44,264 bases of DNA from Myxococcales bacterium. GTDB lineage: Bacteria; Myxococcota; Myxococcia; Myxococcales; Myxococcaceae. Positions within the stretch are counted from its first letter, which is position 1. The number at the start of each line of letters is the position of its first letter. Made by a program: the position numbers and the translations under genes. The stretch spans positions 1 through 44,264 of the forward strand of contig JAUXRI010000290.1 of the NCBI GenBank assembly GCA_030681895.1, given 5' to 3'. Below, piece after piece: positions 41,822 to 44,264 of the stretch. A model generated the notes under the pieces. The model did no database searches and was not told where the DNA came from. It saw only the letters and a list, made by a program, of their open reading frames with translations.

Positions 41822-42376
41822 TCACGGAAGTGGAACGCCAACGGAGCGCACCACGCGCGTGCGGTACAGATCGTCCACCACGACGGCGCGCTCCTCTGGC
41901 CACCCGTGCAGCAGGAACGTGTTGGTCACCACGAGGAGCGGCGCGCCCGGCAGCTCCCGACGCAGCTTCTCGTCGAGCCTGCGCATGGCACCGGTGAAGA
42001 GGTAACAGACGAGCACGCTCGCCTCGCGCAGGTCGGCGGCGAAGAAGTCGGCGCGCCGCACCTCGAGGTTCGGCAGGCGGGCGAGCCGGGCGCGAGTGGC
42101 GGCGACGGCGTAGGGCACCCACGACAGCTCCCACGCCACCACGCGCGCGTGAGGGCACTGGCGAGCCAGGGCGAGCGCGAGGCCGCCCCAGCCGGCGCCG
42201 AGCTCGTGCACCACGCCGCGAGTCTCCGATGGCACGAGGGACAGCATCGTGACGCGCACCTTCGGCGAGGTGGGCATCGGCGAGATGCCGAGCTTCAGCG
42301 TGAAGGCGATGATGGAGCCAGCACCAGCTGCGACCAGCACGAGCACGACGAGCGCGATGGCGTCACGAGGTGGCAC
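41822..42376 (-). CDS. Membrane-anchored methyltransferase-like protein
   Basis: 184 residues from GTG 42376. Residues 5-27 are a membrane helix (AIALVVLVLVAAGAGSIIAF). The SAM motif I HELGAGWGGLALAL lies near residue 57, with the acidic WELSWVPYAVAA after it and the ADFFAADLREASVLVCYLF region later. Class I methyltransferase fold, but the family and substrate are unclear. It overlaps the DUF4126 gene by 14 bases and probably belongs to its operon. Confidence 0.78.
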   Translation of the reverse strand: MPPRDAIALVVLVLVAAGAGSIIAFTLKLGISPMPTSPKVRVTMLSLVPSETRGVVHELGAGWGGLALALARQCPHARVVAWELSWVPYAVAATRARLARLPNLEVRRADFFAADLREASVLVCYLFTGAMRRLDEKLRRELPGAPLLVVTNTFLLHGWPEERAVVVDDLYRTRVVRSVGVPLP

Positions 42377-42929
42377 GAAGGAGCGTTCGTCGAACCCGAA
42401 CGACTGCCTTGTACGCCGCGAAGCCCAGCAGGGTGAAGAAGACGACGGCGAGGAGCGGCGCGAAGAGCGCCAGCAGGCTGCCGATGACCGCGGCCACGTC
42501 CTCCACCAGCGAGACGACCGGGCCGCCCGTGCCGAGCGTCGCGGTGTGCACGACGGGGCGCGCGATGGCCTTCGTGGCGTGAACGCTGAACGCCGTCACC
42601 AGGCCGGCCGCCAGGAGCGCAACCGGCGGCACGTCGCTGATGGCCCCGCTGCCGGCTGCGAACACCAGCGCACCCGCCGCGGGCCGGATGAACGTCTGGA
42701 TGACGTCGTTGGCGTGGTCGACCGCGGGAATCTTGTCGACGAGGAGCTCGACCAGCAGCAGGACCACCGTGACGCCGATGACCGCGGGATGCGTCAACAC
42801 CTCGAACGGCCCCTTGAGCGTGATCACGCCGAAGCGCCCCAGCACCGAGATGGCCAGCAGCGGCACGTACGCGTTGAGTCCTGCAGAGCCTGCCAGTCCG
42901 AAACCGGTGAGGAGCTGAGTGACGAGCAC
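42363..42929 (-). CDS. DUF4126 membrane protein
   Basis: 188 residues from GTG 42929, with AGGG six bases ahead; an upstream TTG (42980) would add 17 residues. Opens LLTGFGLAGSAGLNAYVPLL, the usual DUF4126 beginning, then LGRFGVITLKGPFEVLTHPA, KIPAVDHANDVIQTFIRPAA, and ends with two or three hydrophobic helices and a basic tail (YKAVVRVRRTLLRATS). Four to six membrane segments. The family has no assigned activity. Divergent from the response regulator gene across 117 bases. Confidence 0.87.
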   Translation of the reverse strand: MLVTQLLTGFGLAGSAGLNAYVPLLAISVLGRFGVITLKGPFEVLTHPAVIGVTVVLLLVELLVDKIPAVDHANDVIQTFIRPAAGALVFAAGSGAISDVPPVALLAAGLVTAFSVHATKAIARPVVHTATLGTGGPVVSLVEDVAAVIGSLLALFAPLLAVVFFTLLGFAAYKAVVRVRRTLLRATS

Positions 42930-43034
42930 GACGAGCCCTACGCTCAGGTGCGCGAGCCATTGCCCGACGTCGTGGGCCAACGTGCGTGGCTGTGCGCCTA
43001 CAGGGCCGTGACGAATGCTCCCGCGTGCCCGTGG

Positions 43035-43040
43035 TACTCA
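43035..43040 (+). promoter_or_regulatory. Candidate -10 hexamer for the response-regulator gene
   Basis: TACTCA lies six bases before GTG 43047 and nine before GTG 43050. Same leaderless arrangement as elsewhere. Confidence 0.35.
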
Positions 43041-43046
43041 TGAGAC

Positions 43047-43994
43047 GTGGTGTCAGCAGACCGTCATGTCCGCGGCGTGTTGTTCGTCGACTACGTCCGA
43101 ATGTTGCGCCGACAGTTGCCGTCGTGGCGTGAGGTGTTGTCGCCTGCCGACGCGGAGCTCGTGGGTGGGCGGGTCGACGTCGACGCGTGGTACCCGCTGG
43201 CCAGCTTCGAGCGCCTCGGCGTCGCCATTCTCCAGCACGTCGTCCGCGGCGAGCACGACTCCATTCGGCTCTGGGGGCGTCAGCAGGTGCAGGCGATTCT
43301 GACGTACCTGCCGGCGCTCAAGAGCGATGACGACCCGCGTGACTCGGTGATGCGCTTCCAGACGTTCCTCTCGAGCCTGTTCGACTTCGATGCCGTCACC
43401 ATCGACTCGGTCGACGACGAAGAGGCGGTGCTCCGCATCAGCTTCGGCATGGGCGCGGCCGCAGAAGAAGCGGCGACGTGGCAGTGCGTCGGCTTCTTCG
43501 AAGAGCTCGTCGCCGCCAGCAATGGCCGTGAGGCGACCGGACGACTGCTGAGCCGCTCCTGGCTGCCCGGCGAGCCTCCGACGACCTTCGCCGTGGGGTG
43601 GGTGATGGGGCTGCCCAGCCCTCGGCCGTTCCTCGCCCGGCCTCGGGTGCTGGTGGTCGACGACGAGCCGTTGGTGGCGCGCGGGGTGGCGAGGCTCCTG
43701 GTGCACGCCGTCGACTTCACGCACGCCGTCGATGCAGCAGAGGCGCTCAGGCTCCTCGAGACGCGCGAGTTCGACGCGGTGCTGTCGGACTTCAACATGC
43801 CGGAGCGTGACGGGCTGTCGCTGCTGGCCGAGGTCGCGCGCCGGTGGCCGAAGCTCAAGCGCGTGCTGCACTCGGGCGCGATGCCCGACGAGGCCCGAGT
43901 GGCGCTGAAGCGTGGCGAGGTCGACGAGCTCATCGACAAGCCTGCGCCCCGGGACGTGCTGTTGCGCGCCATCGCGACGCCGCGACGCACCTGA
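43047..43994 (+). CDS. Response regulator with N-terminal myxobacterial DUF2378/TIGR02265-type domain
   Basis: 315 residues from GTG 43047. Residues 8-190 match the myxobacterial domain that opens VRGVLFVDYVRMLRR, with DVDAWYPLASFERLGVAIL, RDSVMRFQTFLSSLFDF and ISFGMGAAAEEAATWQCVGF. This is a known family in myxobacteria with no assigned activity. The receiver domain (200-313) is complete: acidic pair in RVLVVDDEPLVARG, the phosphoacceptor Asp in VLSDFNMPERDG, HSGAMPDEA and the Lys in LIDKPAPRD. Receivers are usually N-terminal, so the reversed order is unusual. No output domain follows. No histidine kinase gene adjacent. Confidence 0.9.
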   Translation: MVSADRHVRGVLFVDYVRMLRRQLPSWREVLSPADAELVGGRVDVDAWYPLASFERLGVAILQHVVRGEHDSIRLWGRQQVQAILTYLPALKSDDDPRDSVMRFQTFLSSLFDFDAVTIDSVDDEEAVLRISFGMGAAAEEAATWQCVGFFEELVAASNGREATGRLLSRSWLPGEPPTTFAVGWVMGLPSPRPFLARPRVLVVDDEPLVARGVARLLVHAVDFTHAVDAAEALRLLETREFDAVLSDFNMPERDGLSLLAEVARRWPKLKRVLHSGAMPDEARVALKRGEVDELIDKPAPRDVLLRAIATPRRT

Positions 43995-44003
43995 GCGGAG
44001 GTG

Positions 44004-44159
44004 AGGCGCTTGCTCGACTACCGGCGCACGGTGACCGACTGCGAGACCGTCACGTGTTCTTTCGCCAGCCGCGCATCGAAGAGGCGCTTGCTCGACTATC
44101 GGCGCACGGTGACCGACTGCGAGACCGTCACGTGCTCCTTCGCCAGCCGCGCATCGAAG
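44004..44159. repeat. 78-base tandem duplication at the end of the last gene
   Basis: Units 44004-44081 and 44082-44159 differ at only three or so positions and are direct neighbours (26 codons each). The unit contains the final 23 codons and the stop codon of the minus-strand gene plus three downstream codons. The second copy beyond the stop keeps the same frame. Confidence 0.95.
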
Positions 44160-44264
44160 AGGCGATCGGCCGCGTCGACGAGCGAGTCGCCGTACAGCAC
44201 GTTGCGACGCAGGCGCGCCGGCAGCCCCTCGGTGCCGACGTGCGCGCCGATGATGGCGCCGACG
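44096..44264 (-). CDS. ADP-ribosylglycohydrolase-like protein, N-terminus cut by window edge
   Basis: Only the last 56 codons are visible. GAIIGAHVGTEGLPARLRRN resembles the C-terminal helix of ADP-ribosylglycohydrolase (DraG) proteins, where a Gly-rich GA(I/L)xGAxxG segment is followed by (I/L)Pxxx. The next part is LYGDSLVDAADRLFDARLAK, and the end is EHVTVSQSVTVRR before TAG. Because the metal-binding N-terminal regions lie outside the window, the activity is only tentative. The 78-base duplication downstream repeats its final 23 codons and stop. Confidence 0.5.
   Translation of the reverse strand, partial: VGAIIGAHVGTEGLPARLRRNVLYGDSLVDAADRLFDARLAKEHVTVSQSVTVRR

Overview
The window is GC-rich with tightly packed genes and looks like the chromosome of a myxobacterium (Myxococcota, probably class Myxococcia). 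The reasons are: a response regulator joined to the myxobacterial TIGR02265/DUF2378-type domain, a Ser/Thr kinase with PEGA repeats, a PilZ protein, a TonB-domain/TonB-dependent-receptor fusion, many lipoproteins of no known family, and Asp-Ala-Gly-rich linkers in secreted proteins. No rRNA, tRNA, CRISPR array, insertion sequence or phage gene was seen. About 47 protein genes are supported; the first (ahcY) and last (ADP-ribosylglycohydrolase-like) are cut by the window edges.

Layout. 1-2.1 kb: ahcY behind an ArsR-methyltransferase regulator of the SahR type. 2.2-9.5 kb: small exported proteins, an MlaC-like protein, a PEGA kinase, metK, a PilZ protein and uppP. 9.6-12.8 kb: CoA-type NUDIX hydrolase, soluble transhydrogenase sthA, a Mesh1-like HD hydrolase and a YdeI-family protein. 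13.1-15.5 kb: an 809-residue protein of unknown function. 15.6-21.2 kb: manC, a DUF4291 protein, a Cys-rich repeat lipoprotein, then manB, FMN reductase and ROK kinase in a row. 21.2-29.5 kb: GspC-like PDZ protein, OmpA-type lipoprotein-like protein, DUF4442 protein, pectinacetylesterase-family lipoprotein, LysR regulator, FKBP lipoprotein, YiaAB protein, S24/S26-like peptidase and a pseudokinase. 29.6-35.4 kb: an operon of PhnD-like binding protein, TonB-receptor fusion and lipoprotein, preceded by a DUF481-type porin-like protein. 35.5-39.6 kb: PEGA protein, a three-gene operon led by a selenocysteine-containing AhpC/TSA protein, a diguanylate cyclase, a candidate small RNA, a Cys-motif small protein and ExbD. 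39.6-44.3 kb: a lone atpG, a lipoprotein, a methyltransferase, a DUF4126 protein, the response regulator and the partial hydrolase.

Themes. ahcY, its likely SAH sensor and metK cover the SAM cycle. manC and manB make GDP-mannose precursors and uppP recycles the lipid carrier, fitting envelope polysaccharide synthesis. PilZ and GGDEF proteins point to c-di-GMP signalling.

The most striking find is at 37304-37849 (minus). An in-frame UGA lies exactly where AhpC-TSA_2 proteins carry their first redox Cys. A well-placed 8-bp stem-loop follows, as expected of a bacterial SECIS, so the gene very likely encodes a selenoprotein with a UxxC motif. Other notable points are a repeated TANNNT-like hexamer 6-10 bases before many start codons (suggesting leaderless mRNAs), a 78-bp tandem duplication that copies the 3' end and stop codon of the last gene, and a kinase that has lost its catalytic Lys and Asp.
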